A stretch of DNA of 64,000 nt from SIG598 sp045580875 (GTDB lineage: Bacteria; Bacillota; Clostridia; Oscillospirales; Acutalibacteraceae): the NCBI GenBank assembly GCA_045580875.1, contig JAZNOP010000060.1, positions 3,364 to 67,363 on the forward strand, given 5' to 3'. Within the stretch, counting starts at the first letter, position 1. The number at the start of each line of letters is the position of its first letter. Of the stretch, positions 42,909 through 51,419 are shown one piece after another. A model generated the notes under the pieces. The model worked only from the letters and a program-made list of their open reading frames with translations. It was not told the DNA's origin and made no database searches. A program made the position numbers and the translations under genes.

Positions 42909-44576
42909 ATGCTGCTTTCCGGCGCAGATATAATCGTCAGAGTTCTGATAGAGCAGGGCTGTGACACAATATTCGGCTATCCCGGCGGACAGATAATCGA
43001 TGTTTATGATTCTCTGTACAAATATCAGGATGAAATAAACCATGTGCTGACCGCTCACGAACAGGGCGCTGCACACGCTGCTGACGGCTACGCAAGAGCC
43101 ACCGGACGCGTTGGAGTGGTAATGGCCACCTCCGGTCCGGGGGCAACCAATCTTGTCACCGGAATTGCGACTGCTCACCTCGATTCCATTCCGATGGTCG
43201 CCATCACCGGCAATGTCATGTCTTCACAGATAGGCTCTGACAGCTTTCAGGAAATTGACATCACCGGTATTACTCTGCCGATAACCAAGCACAACTACTT
43301 TGTAGGCGACATAGAACAGCTTGCCGACACTGTCAGAGAGGCTTTCCGGCTGGCAATGTCCGGCAGACCGGGGCCTGTGCTCATTGACGTACCGCGCGAT
43401 ATTCAGCAGGCTATGTGCGAATACACCCCCCAGCCGGCTGTTGTGCCTGATGAAAAGCAGGCGGCGAAGGATATACGAATTGAGCAGGCAGCGGCTGTCA
43501 TAAACGATAGCGAAAGACCTTACATATATTTTGGCGGCGGTGTTGTTTCCGCAGGAGCTGTTGATATCATGCTCGAGCTTGCCGAAAAAATCGATGCACC
43601 CATAGGCTGCTCGATGATGGGACTTTCCGCACTGCCGAGCGACCACCCGAGATTTCTCGGAATGCAGGGAATGCACGGACACTACGCCTCAACAATGGCA
43701 ATGAACAGCGCCGACTGCATTATTGCTCTCGGTGTTCGATTCAATGACCGTGTTACCGGCAACAAGGATAAGTTTGCAAAAAGACAGTCGATAATCCACA
43801 TAGATATAGACGGCTCTGAGCTCTGCAAGAATGTCGAGGCTGTACATGGTCTTCGTGCCGATGTGAAGCTGACACTCGAAAAGCTCCTGCCGCTGATAAA
43901 GAAGGCTGAGCATCACAAGTGGCAGAACAAGCTGCGCACACTTCGCGAAGATGCTCTGACCTGTCTTGATACCCGCGAGGGCATGACCCCACGCAATGTC
44001 ATACTCACCCTCAACAGGCACCTGAGCGAACACACACCCGTTGTAACCGACGTCGGTCAGCATCAGATGTGGGCTGCGCAGAATCTGAATTTCCGCAAAG
44101 CACGTACCTTTATCTCCAGCGGCGGACTTGGCACAATGGGATTCGGTCTGGGCGCGGCTATCGGTGCAAGCTTTGGAACAGGCGAGCGCTGTGTGCTTGT
44201 CACAGGCGACGGCGGCTTCGGCATGAGTCTCAATGAGCTTGCCACTGCAGTCACATGCGGCACACCCGTTGTCATACTTCTCATGAACAACGGCGTTCTC
44301 GGCATGGTCAGACAGTGGCAGACCCTTTTCTTTGACCGCCACTATTCAAATACCGTTCTCGACCGGCAGACCGACTTTGTTGCACTTGCAAAAGCATTCG
44401 GTGCCGACGGAGAAAAGGTCTCGACACTTGAGCAGCTCGATGTTGCACTTTCCAACGCTTTCGGCTATAATGGACCCTATGTGATAGATTGTGCCATTGA
44501 CAAAGACGAGCTCGTTCTGCCAATGCTTCCGCCGGGCGGCTCGATGGATGATATAATCGTAAAGGCAGGCAGCTGA
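42909..44576 (+). CDS. ilvB: Acetolactate synthase large subunit
   Basis: A 555-residue thiamine-diphosphate enzyme that makes acetolactate or acetohydroxybutyrate for valine, leucine and isoleucine. The catalytic Glu lies in LTAHEQGAAHAADGYAR, the FAD region follows the central domain, and the ThDP site is TGDGGFGMSLNELATAV with NNGVLGMVRQWQ. Length and motifs match biosynthetic IlvB. GAAGGAG precedes ATG. The small subunit starts one base after its stop codon. Regulation probably includes valine feedback through IlvN. Confidence 0.95.
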   Translation: MLLSGADIIVRVLIEQGCDTIFGYPGGQIIDVYDSLYKYQDEINHVLTAHEQGAAHAADGYARATGRVGVVMATSGPGATNLVTGIATAHLDSIPMVAITGNVMSSQIGSDSFQEIDITGITLPITKHNYFVGDIEQLADTVREAFRLAMSGRPGPVLIDVPRDIQQAMCEYTPQPAVVPDEKQAAKDIRIEQAAAVINDSERPYIYFGGGVVSAGAVDIMLELAEKIDAPIGCSMMGLSALPSDHPRFLGMQGMHGHYASTMAMNSADCIIALGVRFNDRVTGNKDKFAKRQSIIHIDIDGSELCKNVEAVHGLRADVKLTLEKLLPLIKKAEHHKWQNKLRTLREDALTCLDTREGMTPRNVILTLNRHLSEHTPVVTDVGQHQMWAAQNLNFRKARTFISSGGLGTMGFGLGAAIGASFGTGERCVLVTGDGGFGMSLNELATAVTCGTPVVILLMNNGVLGMVRQWQTLFFDRHYSNTVLDRQTDFVALAKAFGADGEKVSTLEQLDVALSNAFGYNGPYVIDCAIDKDELVLPMLPPGGSMDDIIVKAGS

Positions 44577-44577
44577 G

Positions 44578-45084
44578 ATGAACAGATATACCGTTGCCAT
44601 TCTGGTCCGCAACCAGTTCGGCGTACTAAACCGGGTCACAAGTATGTTCCGCCGCCGTCAGTTCAACATCAACACACTGACCGTGAGCGAGACTGAATCA
44701 AATGACTTTTCCCGAATTACCGTCATGTTCTACGGCGAGGAAAACAACAAGCAGCAGCTTATCAATCAGCTTTACAAGCTGCCTGATGTCTGCTCGATAA
44801 AAGAACTGGACAGCGAGAATTCCGTCAGCTGCGAGCTTCTTCTCATAAAGATGGAGAACAATCCCGCAACACGCGATGATATACGCGCCGCAGCCGATGC
44901 ATTCAAAGCAAAGACGGTCGATTACTCGCGTGAATCGGTGGTTTTTCAGCTTACCGGCGACAGCCGCCACATAGATGATTTTATCAATCTTATGCGTGAC
45001 TACACCATTCTTGAGATATGCCGCACAGGTATCGTTTCTCTCGAAAAGGGCGGCTCGACCATAAGAAAAATAACCAATCTGTGA
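44578..45084 (+). CDS. ilvN: Acetolactate synthase small (regulatory) subunit
   Basis: A 168-residue regulatory subunit. The N-terminal ACT domain begins YTVAILVRNQFGVLNRVTSM and RRRQFNINTLTVSET, which form the valine-binding interface in homologues. The C-terminal domain includes VFQLTGDSRHIDDFINLM and GIVSLEKG. It starts one base after ilvB, so the two are coupled. A small hairpin terminator follows seven bases after the stop. Confidence 0.94.
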   Translation: MNRYTVAILVRNQFGVLNRVTSMFRRRQFNINTLTVSETESNDFSRITVMFYGEENNKQQLINQLYKLPDVCSIKELDSENSVSCELLLIKMENNPATRDDIRAAADAFKAKTVDYSRESVVFQLTGDSRHIDDFINLMRDYTILEICRTGIVSLEKGGSTIRKITNL

Positions 45085-45090
45085 GATAAA

Positions 45091-45113
45091 AGCCTGAGTT
45101 CTTCGCTCAGGCT
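45091..45113 (+). terminator. Weak intrinsic terminator after ilvN
   Basis: An 8-bp stem AGCCTGAG/CTCAGGCT is followed by ATTTCT. The U run is poor, so readthrough into the next gene is possible. Confidence 0.6.
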
Positions 45114-45152
45114 ATTTCTCTGCGCACATAATCAACCTGAGGAGTACCGCCA

Positions 45153-46085
45153 ATGCTGCACGTTTTTCCTGATTATTATACTGAATTCAGATGTATAAAC
45201 AGCCGCTGCCGTCACAACTGCTGTATCGGCTGGGAGATAGATATAGACCCCGAAACCGCTGAATTTTACCGCAACGTCGGCGGAGACTTCGGAAAAAGAC
45301 TGGCTGTAAATATTTCGTCAGAGGAAGAGCCGCACTTCATTCTCGGAGAGAATGAGCGCTGTCCGTTTCTGAACAGAAATAATCTATGCGATATAATAAC
45401 CACACTTGGCGAAGACCGGCTGTGTACCATCTGTGCAGAGCACCCGCGTTTTCACAACGAGCTGCCGGGCAGAATCGAGAGCGGACTCGGTCTGTGCTGT
45501 GAGGAAACAGCAAGACTGATACTTACAAGACGTGAGCCTGTACAGCTCATTGCAGAAGGAGAACCGGACTGCGATGATGAAATCATCGCTCTGCGTGACG
45601 AGCTTATAGGCATTGTTCAGAACCGGCAGTACACGGTCAGTGAGCGCATAAATCAGCTGCTCAGCCGCTGCGGCACACTATTTCCGGAAGGCACAATCGG
45701 AGAATGGGCCGAGTTTCTTCTCAGCTTGGAGCAGCTTGACGAAGAATGGACACAGCTTGTGACACAGCTGTCAGAAGAACACAAAAGCTCCGACCGTGAC
45801 GGATTCAGCCGCCACATGGCTGAACGCTGCACCGAATACGAACAGCTGCTGGTGTATATGCTCTACCGCCATACCGCCAATGCGCCTGATGCTGATTATA
45901 TCGGCAGCCGCGTAAATTTTGCTGTTTTCGCCTGCTGGATAATCTATGAGCTCGGTGCAATGATATGGAGCCGCACCGGCGAATTTTCAACCGGACAGCA
46001 GATCGAACTCGCAAGAATGTTCTCTTCAGAGATAGAGTACTCTGACGAAAATCTCTACATTCTGCTTGATGAACTCGATTTCTGA
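45153..46085 (+). CDS. FliB-like cysteine-cluster protein
   Basis: A 310-residue protein of the FliB group (flagellin lysine N-methylase-like). The N-terminal RCINSRCRHNCCIGWEIDI holds the family cysteine cluster, with further cysteines in ERCPFLNRNNLCDI, RLCTICAEHPRF and GLCCEETARLI; together they probably bind an Fe-S cluster or zinc. FliB methylates lysines of flagellin in enterobacteria. No flagellar gene is in this window and many clostridial homologues lie far from such genes, so the target here is unknown. An MFS carrier gene follows after 33 bases. Confidence 0.8.
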   Translation: MLHVFPDYYTEFRCINSRCRHNCCIGWEIDIDPETAEFYRNVGGDFGKRLAVNISSEEEPHFILGENERCPFLNRNNLCDIITTLGEDRLCTICAEHPRFHNELPGRIESGLGLCCEETARLILTRREPVQLIAEGEPDCDDEIIALRDELIGIVQNRQYTVSERINQLLSRCGTLFPEGTIGEWAEFLLSLEQLDEEWTQLVTQLSEEHKSSDRDGFSRHMAERCTEYEQLLVYMLYRHTANAPDADYIGSRVNFAVFACWIIYELGAMIWSRTGEFSTGQQIELARMFSSEIEYSDENLYILLDELDF

Positions 46086-46118
46086 TTACACCACAACACA
46101 AACGGAGGAGCATATATC

Positions 46119-47285
46119 ATGGTTGCACTTTTGCTTGCCATAATCTACCTTGCTTTTATCAGTCTCGGTCTTCCCGACTCTCTTCTCGGCTCAGCCTGGC
46201 CTGTTATGGTCGAGGAGCTGAATGTTCCGATATCATATGCCGGTATCATTACGACTATAATCTCTGTATGTACAATAATATCCAGCCTGCTTTCCGACCG
46301 CATGACACGCCGTTTCGGTGCCGGACTTGTCACAGCAGTCAGCGTTGCTCTCACTGCCTGTGCGCTGCTTGGCTTTTCCCTCTCACCCTCATTTGTGATG
46401 CTATGCATTCTATCCATCCCATACGGACTCGGTGCAGGAGCAATTGACGCAGCGCTGAACAATTATGTCGCTCTGCATTATGCCTCCCGTCACATGAGCT
46501 GGCTTCACTGCTTCTGGGGTGTCGGCGCATCAATAAGCCCTTACATAATGGGATACGCTATCGGCGCAGGACACGGCTGGCGCACCGGTTATTCCGCTGT
46601 CGGCGTAATTCAGCTGGTGCTTACGGTGATAATTTTCATATCACTTCCGCTGTGGAAAAAGCGTGTTTCCACCGATGAAAACGGAGAGGAAATTGAGGCA
46701 TCGATAAGTCTGCGCGAAGTCATGCGCATGAAGGGTGTCAAGCCTACGCTTTTTGCCTTCTGGTGCTACTGCGCAGCTGAGACAACCGCCGGTCTGTGGG
46801 CTACCACATATCTTGTTGAGCATCGCGGAACAGATGCTGAGACCGCCGCTTCGTTTGCATCTCTCTTCTATCTTGGAATAACATTCGGCAGATTTCTCAA
46901 CGGCTTTATCACCGATAAATTCGGCGACAAGACCATGATCCGCGTAGGTGTTTCGGTCATGCTTGCAGGTGCTGTTCTGATTGCTCTGCCGCTCAGAGAA
47001 GACATATTCGCTCTTGCCGGACTTCTGATCTTCGGTCTCGGCAGCGCGCCTGTATACCCGTGCATAATTCATGCAACACCGATCAATTTCGGCAAGGAGA
47101 ATTCCCACGCAATCGTCGGAATTCAGATGGCGAGTGCATACACCGGCAGTACACTCATGCCGCCGGTATTCGGAATACTCGCCGATTTTATCAGCCCGGC
47201 AATTTACCCCTTCTATCTGATGTTCTTTGCAGCCCTGCTGCTTATTATGTCCGAAAAGGTCAACAAGGCTGTCAGAAACCGATAA
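46119..47285 (+). CDS. MFS transporter
   Basis: A 388-residue major facilitator carrier with 12 hydrophobic helices and the loop 2-3 motif DRMTRRFGAG. GSAWPVMVEELNVPISYAG in the first helix pair and ITFGRFLNGFITDKFGDKT in the second half are typical. The central loop is short. AACGGAGGAG lies before ATG. No substrate can be assigned; the closest look is to the small sugar or drug MFS types. A strong terminator follows. Confidence 0.86.
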   Translation: MVALLLAIIYLAFISLGLPDSLLGSAWPVMVEELNVPISYAGIITTIISVCTIISSLLSDRMTRRFGAGLVTAVSVALTACALLGFSLSPSFVMLCILSIPYGLGAGAIDAALNNYVALHYASRHMSWLHCFWGVGASISPYIMGYAIGAGHGWRTGYSAVGVIQLVLTVIIFISLPLWKKRVSTDENGEEIEASISLREVMRMKGVKPTLFAFWCYCAAETTAGLWATTYLVEHRGTDAETAASFASLFYLGITFGRFLNGFITDKFGDKTMIRVGVSVMLAGAVLIALPLREDIFALAGLLIFGLGSAPVYPCIIHATPINFGKENSHAIVGIQMASAYTGSTLMPPVFGILADFISPAIYPFYLMFFAALLLIMSEKVNKAVRNR

Positions 47286-47293
47286 CACACAGC

Positions 47294-47330
47294 AAACCGG
47301 CAGGAAAGCGGTATTTTCCTGCCGGTTTTT
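47294..47330 (+). terminator. Intrinsic terminator after the MFS gene
   Basis: A perfect 14-bp stem AAACCGGCAGGAAA with its complement and a 7-base loop, ending in a T run. Confidence 0.9.
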
Positions 47331-47400
47331 GTTTTCATCGATATATATTAGGTTGATTTTATCCTAACATCATTTTATAATGAAGCTGAGGTGATTAATT

Positions 47401-47652
47401 ATGATGATTGACACAGACAAAATCGTCACCATGACCGATGCCAATCAGAACTTCTCGAAGGTGGTGCGCGCTGTCGACGAAAACGGTGCGGCAATAATAA
47501 TGAAAAACAACCGTCCGCGCTATGCTGTAATTGATTTTGAAGAATACGAAGCTCTATCTGCGGCAAAGCAGATGAGAGACGAGATGCTCGGGGTTACTGC
47601 CGATATAATCCTCGAGGAAAATATTGAAGCATTTCTGGAGCTGGCAAAATGA
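47401..47652 (+). CDS. phd: Phd/YefM-type antitoxin
   Basis: An 83-residue protein of the Phd/YefM fold. The N-terminal DNA-binding half has TMTDANQNFSKVVRAVDENG and IIMKNNRPRYAVIDFEEYEA, the classic Phd strand-helix pattern. The C-terminal 25 residues are the acidic toxin-binding helix. It overlaps the toxin start by four bases. It should repress its own operon with the Doc toxin and neutralise the latter. GAGGTG lies upstream of ATG. Confidence 0.88.
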   Translation: MMIDTDKIVTMTDANQNFSKVVRAVDENGAAIIMKNNRPRYAVIDFEEYEALSAAKQMRDEMLGVTADIILEENIEAFLELAK

Positions 47653-48026
47653 TTCTGATGAACACAGAGGAAATAATAGCTCTTCACTCGAAGCTCAGCG
47701 CGCGCACCGGAGGCAGTGACGGCCTGCGTGACAGAGGTCTGCTGGAATCGGCAGTTTGCAGCGCCTCGGTCGGCTTCGGCGGCACTGATATTTATCCCAC
47801 AGCTGAGGAAAAATCAGCGAGACTTATGTATTCGCTGGTGAATAATCACGCCTTTATCGACGGCAACAAGCGCATAGGCGTACTGGTCATGCTGATGACA
47901 CTGCGGCTCAACCGGATAGTGCTTGAATACACTCAGCAGGAGCTTGTAACGCTGGGGCTTTCGGCTGCTGACGGCAGCTTTGGCTACAATGAGATACTAA
48001 GCTGGATTGAAAATCACAGGAAATAA
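47649..48026 (+). CDS. doc: Doc-family toxin (Fic fold)
   Basis: A 125-residue Doc protein. The catalytic loop HAFIDGNKR (residues 67-75) matches the Fic/Doc motif H-x-F-x-D/N-G-N-K-R, with Lys74 in place of Gly as in true Doc kinases. Doc phosphorylates elongation factor Tu and halts translation. TGGSDGLRDRGLLESAV near the start is also typical. The start overlaps the antitoxin stop. The full motif suggests an active toxin. The module is intact and appears between housekeeping genes. Confidence 0.9.
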   Translation: MILMNTEEIIALHSKLSARTGGSDGLRDRGLLESAVCSASVGFGGTDIYPTAEEKSARLMYSLVNNHAFIDGNKRIGVLVMLMTLRLNRIVLEYTQQELVTLGLSAADGSFGYNEILSWIENHRK

Positions 48027-48047
48027 GATTTCACGGAGGTAAAAATC

Positions 48048-48932
48048 ATGAAAAACAGGCTTCAGTCCCTTTTCTCCTATGCTTCGGTTATTCTGACGGC
48101 ATTGATACTGGCTTTGAACTATCATATTTTTATCGTGGAAAATCATTTTGCACCGGCAGGTCTCAACGGCATTGCGACAATGGTGCAGTACAAGACCGGC
48201 TTCAGCATAAGCTATATGTCGCTGCTGGTCAACATTCCGCTCTGCTGTCTTGCCTTCTTCCTCGTCGAAAAGGCATTCGCAGTCAAAACACTTCTTTTCT
48301 CACTGGTATACTCATTCGCATATCTTTTCCTGCAGCAGTCGGACACCGATTTCATCAAATACAACGCGCAGGGACACGACACTATTTTCCCGGTCATCAT
48401 AAGCGGTGTGATAAGCGGATTTGTTTACGGAATGTGCCTGAAAAACAACGCTTCGACCGGCGGCACTGATGTTCTTTCAAGATACATCAACAAGGTCAAT
48501 CCGAACACCAATTTCTTTCTTGTGACATTTGTTCTCAATGCTGTTGTCGCGGCTGTCTCCCTCTTTGTCTACTCGGAAAACGGTGTTATCGACTACAAAC
48601 CGGTGGCGCTGTGCATCACCTACTGCTTTATTTCAAACTACGTAGGCAATCACATCATCAAGGGCTCAAAGACAGCTTACAAATTCACCATCATCACCAC
48701 CCACGCCGACGAGCTGACCGCTGAGATTACCAACCGTCTGCGACACGGTGTGACAAAGCTTGATGCTTCCGGTGCGTATACAGGCACCACAAAAAGTGTT
48801 CTGCTGTGCGTGGTCAACCGCCATCAGCTTGCCGACTTCCGGAAGATAATCAGCAAGTATGACAACACCTTCTCCTTCTATGAGCTGGTCAACGAGACCT
48901 ACGGCAATTTCAAATATGTGAAGAATGCGTAA
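48048..48932 (+). CDS. YitT-family membrane protein (DUF161/DUF2179)
   Basis: A 294-residue protein with six hydrophobic helices (about 1-175) and a C-terminal cytosolic DUF2179 domain (residues about 215-290: TIITTHADELTAEITNRLRH, KSVLLCVVNRHQLADFRKII). FAPAGLNGIATMV and NASTGGTDVLSRYINK are family hallmarks. The function of YitT proteins is not established. CACGGAGG precedes ATG, 21 bases after the doc stop, so some readthrough from the toxin operon is possible. Confidence 0.9.
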   Translation: MKNRLQSLFSYASVILTALILALNYHIFIVENHFAPAGLNGIATMVQYKTGFSISYMSLLVNIPLCCLAFFLVEKAFAVKTLLFSLVYSFAYLFLQQSDTDFIKYNAQGHDTIFPVIISGVISGFVYGMCLKNNASTGGTDVLSRYINKVNPNTNFFLVTFVLNAVVAAVSLFVYSENGVIDYKPVALCITYCFISNYVGNHIIKGSKTAYKFTIITTHADELTAEITNRLRHGVTKLDASGAYTGTTKSVLLCVVNRHQLADFRKIISKYDNTFSFYELVNETYGNFKYVKNA

Positions 48933-49044
48933 GTAAAATATTATGCCGTAAAACTAACCTTTCAGGTTATTGAAAACATCAGACGGTATGTATTACAATC
49001 AATACAAAGACCGGTCAGAAAGCAAATCAGAAAGGTTAAAAATC

Positions 49045-49578
49045 ATGAAGATTGACAACGTGAAAATTGGAAAATATATTGCACGGCTTCGTGCCGACAA
49101 AGGCATCACCCAGAATGAACTCGGCGAACGCATCGGAGTCTCATTTCAGGCTGTAAGCAAATGGGAACGCGGTGAAACTCTGCCGGATATTTCCGTTCTG
49201 CCTGACCTTGCCGATATTCTGGAAACCACCGCTGACAGCATTCTCTCCGGCGGTGAGCATCAGGCAATATTCACAGGGCGCATAAAGGTCAAGGATATGA
49301 TCGACGGAATAAACTGTCTCAGGCAGATGGGCGAGCTTCTTGGCAGAGACAATATCATCTACAGATGTGCGGTCGACGGTATCAACTCCGGTATGCAAAC
49401 CGACATCGAACCCGCATTTGACGATGATTACTACTTTGAAGCATTTGTCGCTGAAGCGATAATTCAGAATCTTGCAGAAGGTCAGTATGTCGATATAACA
49501 GACGTAAACCGGAACTTCAAGCATGAGCACTTCCGCGAGATAGTAAAGAAATTTGCCCGCAAGTACAACATTACATAA
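49045..49578 (+). CDS. XRE-family transcriptional regulator
   Basis: A 177-residue regulator. Residues 1-65 are a Cro/C1-type helix-turn-helix (IARLRADKGITQNELGERIG, SFQAVSKWERGETLPDIS). The C-terminal 110 residues are mixed alpha/beta with no recognised fold and may bind a ligand or partner. ATG 49045 is preferred (GAAAGG upstream); the upstream in-frame TTG at 48970 has no ribosome binding site. It is followed by a terminator shared with the converging ABC operon. Confidence 0.8.
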   Translation: MKIDNVKIGKYIARLRADKGITQNELGERIGVSFQAVSKWERGETLPDISVLPDLADILETTADSILSGGEHQAIFTGRIKVKDMIDGINCLRQMGELLGRDNIIYRCAVDGINSGMQTDIEPAFDDDYYFEAFVAEAIIQNLAEGQYVDITDVNRNFKHEHFREIVKKFARKYNIT

Positions 49579-49589
49579 TAACACGCAAA

Positions 49590-49622
49590 ACAGCGGTAAG
49601 GCTTGAAACACCTTACCGCTGT
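49590..49622. terminator. Bidirectional intrinsic terminator
   Basis: A perfect 12-bp stem ACAGCGGTAAGG with its complement. CTGTTTT lies on the plus side and TTTTG on the minus side. Confidence 0.85.
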
Positions 49623-49652
49623 CTGTTTTATCGCGTAATTTTCCTGACAGCC

Positions 49653-51419
49653 TTACTGCACTGCATCAAACTGGCTGTTGTAGAGTTCTGAATAGAAGCC
49701 GTTCATCTCAAGCAGCTGCTCGTGGCTGCCCTGCTCGATGATATTGCCGTCCTTCATGACAAGTATGACATCTGCCTCGCGGATAGTCGAGAGACGGTGT
49801 GCAACGATGAAGCTTGTTCTTCCCTTCATCATTGCCGCAAATGCCGACTGTATGCGTATCTCGGTACGGGTATCGATACTGCTGGTTGCCTCGTCGAGAA
49901 TGAGCATGGGCGGCAGACAGAGCATGACACGCGCAATACACAGCAGCTGCTTCTGTCCCTGGCTGATATTGCCGCCGTCTTCAGCTATTACTGTATCGTA
50001 GCCCTCCGGCAGACGCTTGATGAAGCTGTGGGCATGAGCTGCCTTTGCTGCAGCGATTATCTCCTCGTCAGTGGCATCAGGCTTGCCGTAGGCGATATTC
50101 TCACGGATTGTGCCTGCCTTGAGCCATGTCTCCTGCAGCACCATTCCGTAATTCTTTCTGAGGGAGTGGCGCTTCACGTCACGGATATCATGACCTGCAA
50201 CTGCAATGCTTCCTTCCTTGACATCATAGAAGCGCATCAGCAGATTTATGAGTGTGGTTTTTCCGCAGCCTGTCGGACCGACTATTGCAATTCGCTGACC
50301 CGGCTCTACCTCGAGGTTGAGATTTCTTATCAGCGGACGGTCAGGAGTATAGCTGAATGCAACACTCTTCATGCTGACTCTGCCGTCGCTTACAAGCTCG
50401 GGGGCATCAGGTGCATCGGCAATCTCCTCCGGCTCGTCAAGCAGCTCGAACACTCTGCCTGCGCTGGCAAATGCATTCTGCAGTTCGGTTATAACTCCGG
50501 AAATTTCATTGAATGGCTTGGTATACTGGTTTGCATAGCTCAGAAAGCAGCTGAGCTGACCGACACTGAATGCACCGCCGCTCGCAACTGCCGCAAGCGC
50601 ACCGACAAGACCGACACCGGCATAAACGATGTTATTGACAAAGCGTGTTGCCGGATTCGTTGTACTGCCGAAGAATATTGCCTTGAGGCTTATCTTCTGC
50701 ATACGGTCATTTATTTCATCAAAGCCCTGCTGACTCTGCTCCTCATAGCTGAAGGACTGAACAACCCGCTGACCTTCTATCATCTCATTGATATAAGCGG
50801 TCTGTTCTCCGCGTGTTTCGCTCTGTTCTCTGAAATACTTGTAGGTACTCTTTGCAATGAACGATGCCACAACAAGGCTGAGCGGAGTGATGCAGACAAC
50901 AACAAGCGTTATCTTCCAGTTTACACTCAGCATGAAGCCAAGTGTTCCGACTATGGTAAGCACGCCGGTAAAGAGCTGTGTGAATCCCATCAGCAGACCG
51001 TCGGCGAATACCTCAACGTCGGAGATGATACGGCTGACGATGTCACCTGAGGAATGGGAATCAAGGCAGGAAAGCGGCAGCCGCTGTATCTTCTCTATTG
51101 CATCGTTGCGAAGGTCTCGCGACACGCAGAAGGCTATGCGGTTATTGCACAGGCTGAACACCAGCTGAGAGACGGCGGCAATGCCGGTTGTAATTGCTAT
51201 GATAATGAGAATCTTCCATATTGAATCAAACTCTGTCTGACCGGCACCAAGCATAAAATCTATCGCTTCACCGGTGAGAATGGGAATGTACAGCTGTGCT
51301 GCAACACTTGCCGCCGCAAACAGAAGGCTGATTATCATCATGAATCTGTATGGCTTTGTAAGCCTGAGCACACGCTTTATCATGGCGGCGCTGACCGCTG
51401 ATTTCTTTGCCTTGCTCAT
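49653..51419 (-). CDS. ABC exporter half-transporter, catalytic-site subunit
   Basis: A 588-residue type IV ABC exporter subunit: six-helix membrane domain (1-330), then the nucleotide-binding domain with Walker A IVGPTGCGKTT, a degenerate signature NISQGQKQ, Walker B MLILDEATSS with the catalytic Glu, and a switch His in IVAHRLST. Its partner (51419-53149) has a good signature but a degenerate Glu, the arrangement of heterodimeric exporters such as BmrCD or TM287/288. The start overlaps the partner's stop by one base. The substrate may be drugs, lipids or peptides and is not evident. Confidence 0.92.
   Translation of the reverse strand: MSKAKKSAVSAAMIKRVLRLTKPYRFMMIISLLFAAASVAAQLYIPILTGEAIDFMLGAGQTEFDSIWKILIIIAITTGIAAVSQLVFSLCNNRIAFCVSRDLRNDAIEKIQRLPLSCLDSHSSGDIVSRIISDVEVFADGLLMGFTQLFTGVLTIVGTLGFMLSVNWKITLVVVCITPLSLVVASFIAKSTYKYFREQSETRGEQTAYINEMIEGQRVVQSFSYEEQSQQGFDEINDRMQKISLKAIFFGSTTNPATRFVNNIVYAGVGLVGALAAVASGGAFSVGQLSCFLSYANQYTKPFNEISGVITELQNAFASAGRVFELLDEPEEIADAPDAPELVSDGRVSMKSVAFSYTPDRPLIRNLNLEVEPGQRIAIVGPTGCGKTTLINLLMRFYDVKEGSIAVAGHDIRDVKRHSLRKNYGMVLQETWLKAGTIRENIAYGKPDATDEEIIAAAKAAHAHSFIKRLPEGYDTVIAEDGGNISQGQKQLLCIARVMLCLPPMLILDEATSSIDTRTEIRIQSAFAAMMKGRTSFIVAHRLSTIREADVILVMKDGNIIEQGSHEQLLEMNGFYSELYNSQFDAVQ

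Noticed and set aside
47401..48026. A degraded prophage remnant around the Phd-Doc pair
   Set aside because: Both genes are intact and no phage structural, integrase or att-like sequence is nearby; chromosomal Phd-Doc modules are common.
49722..51050. A 442-codon plus-strand open frame opposite the ABC exporter
   Set aside because: Antisense to an exporter with complete Walker motifs; no ribosome binding site.
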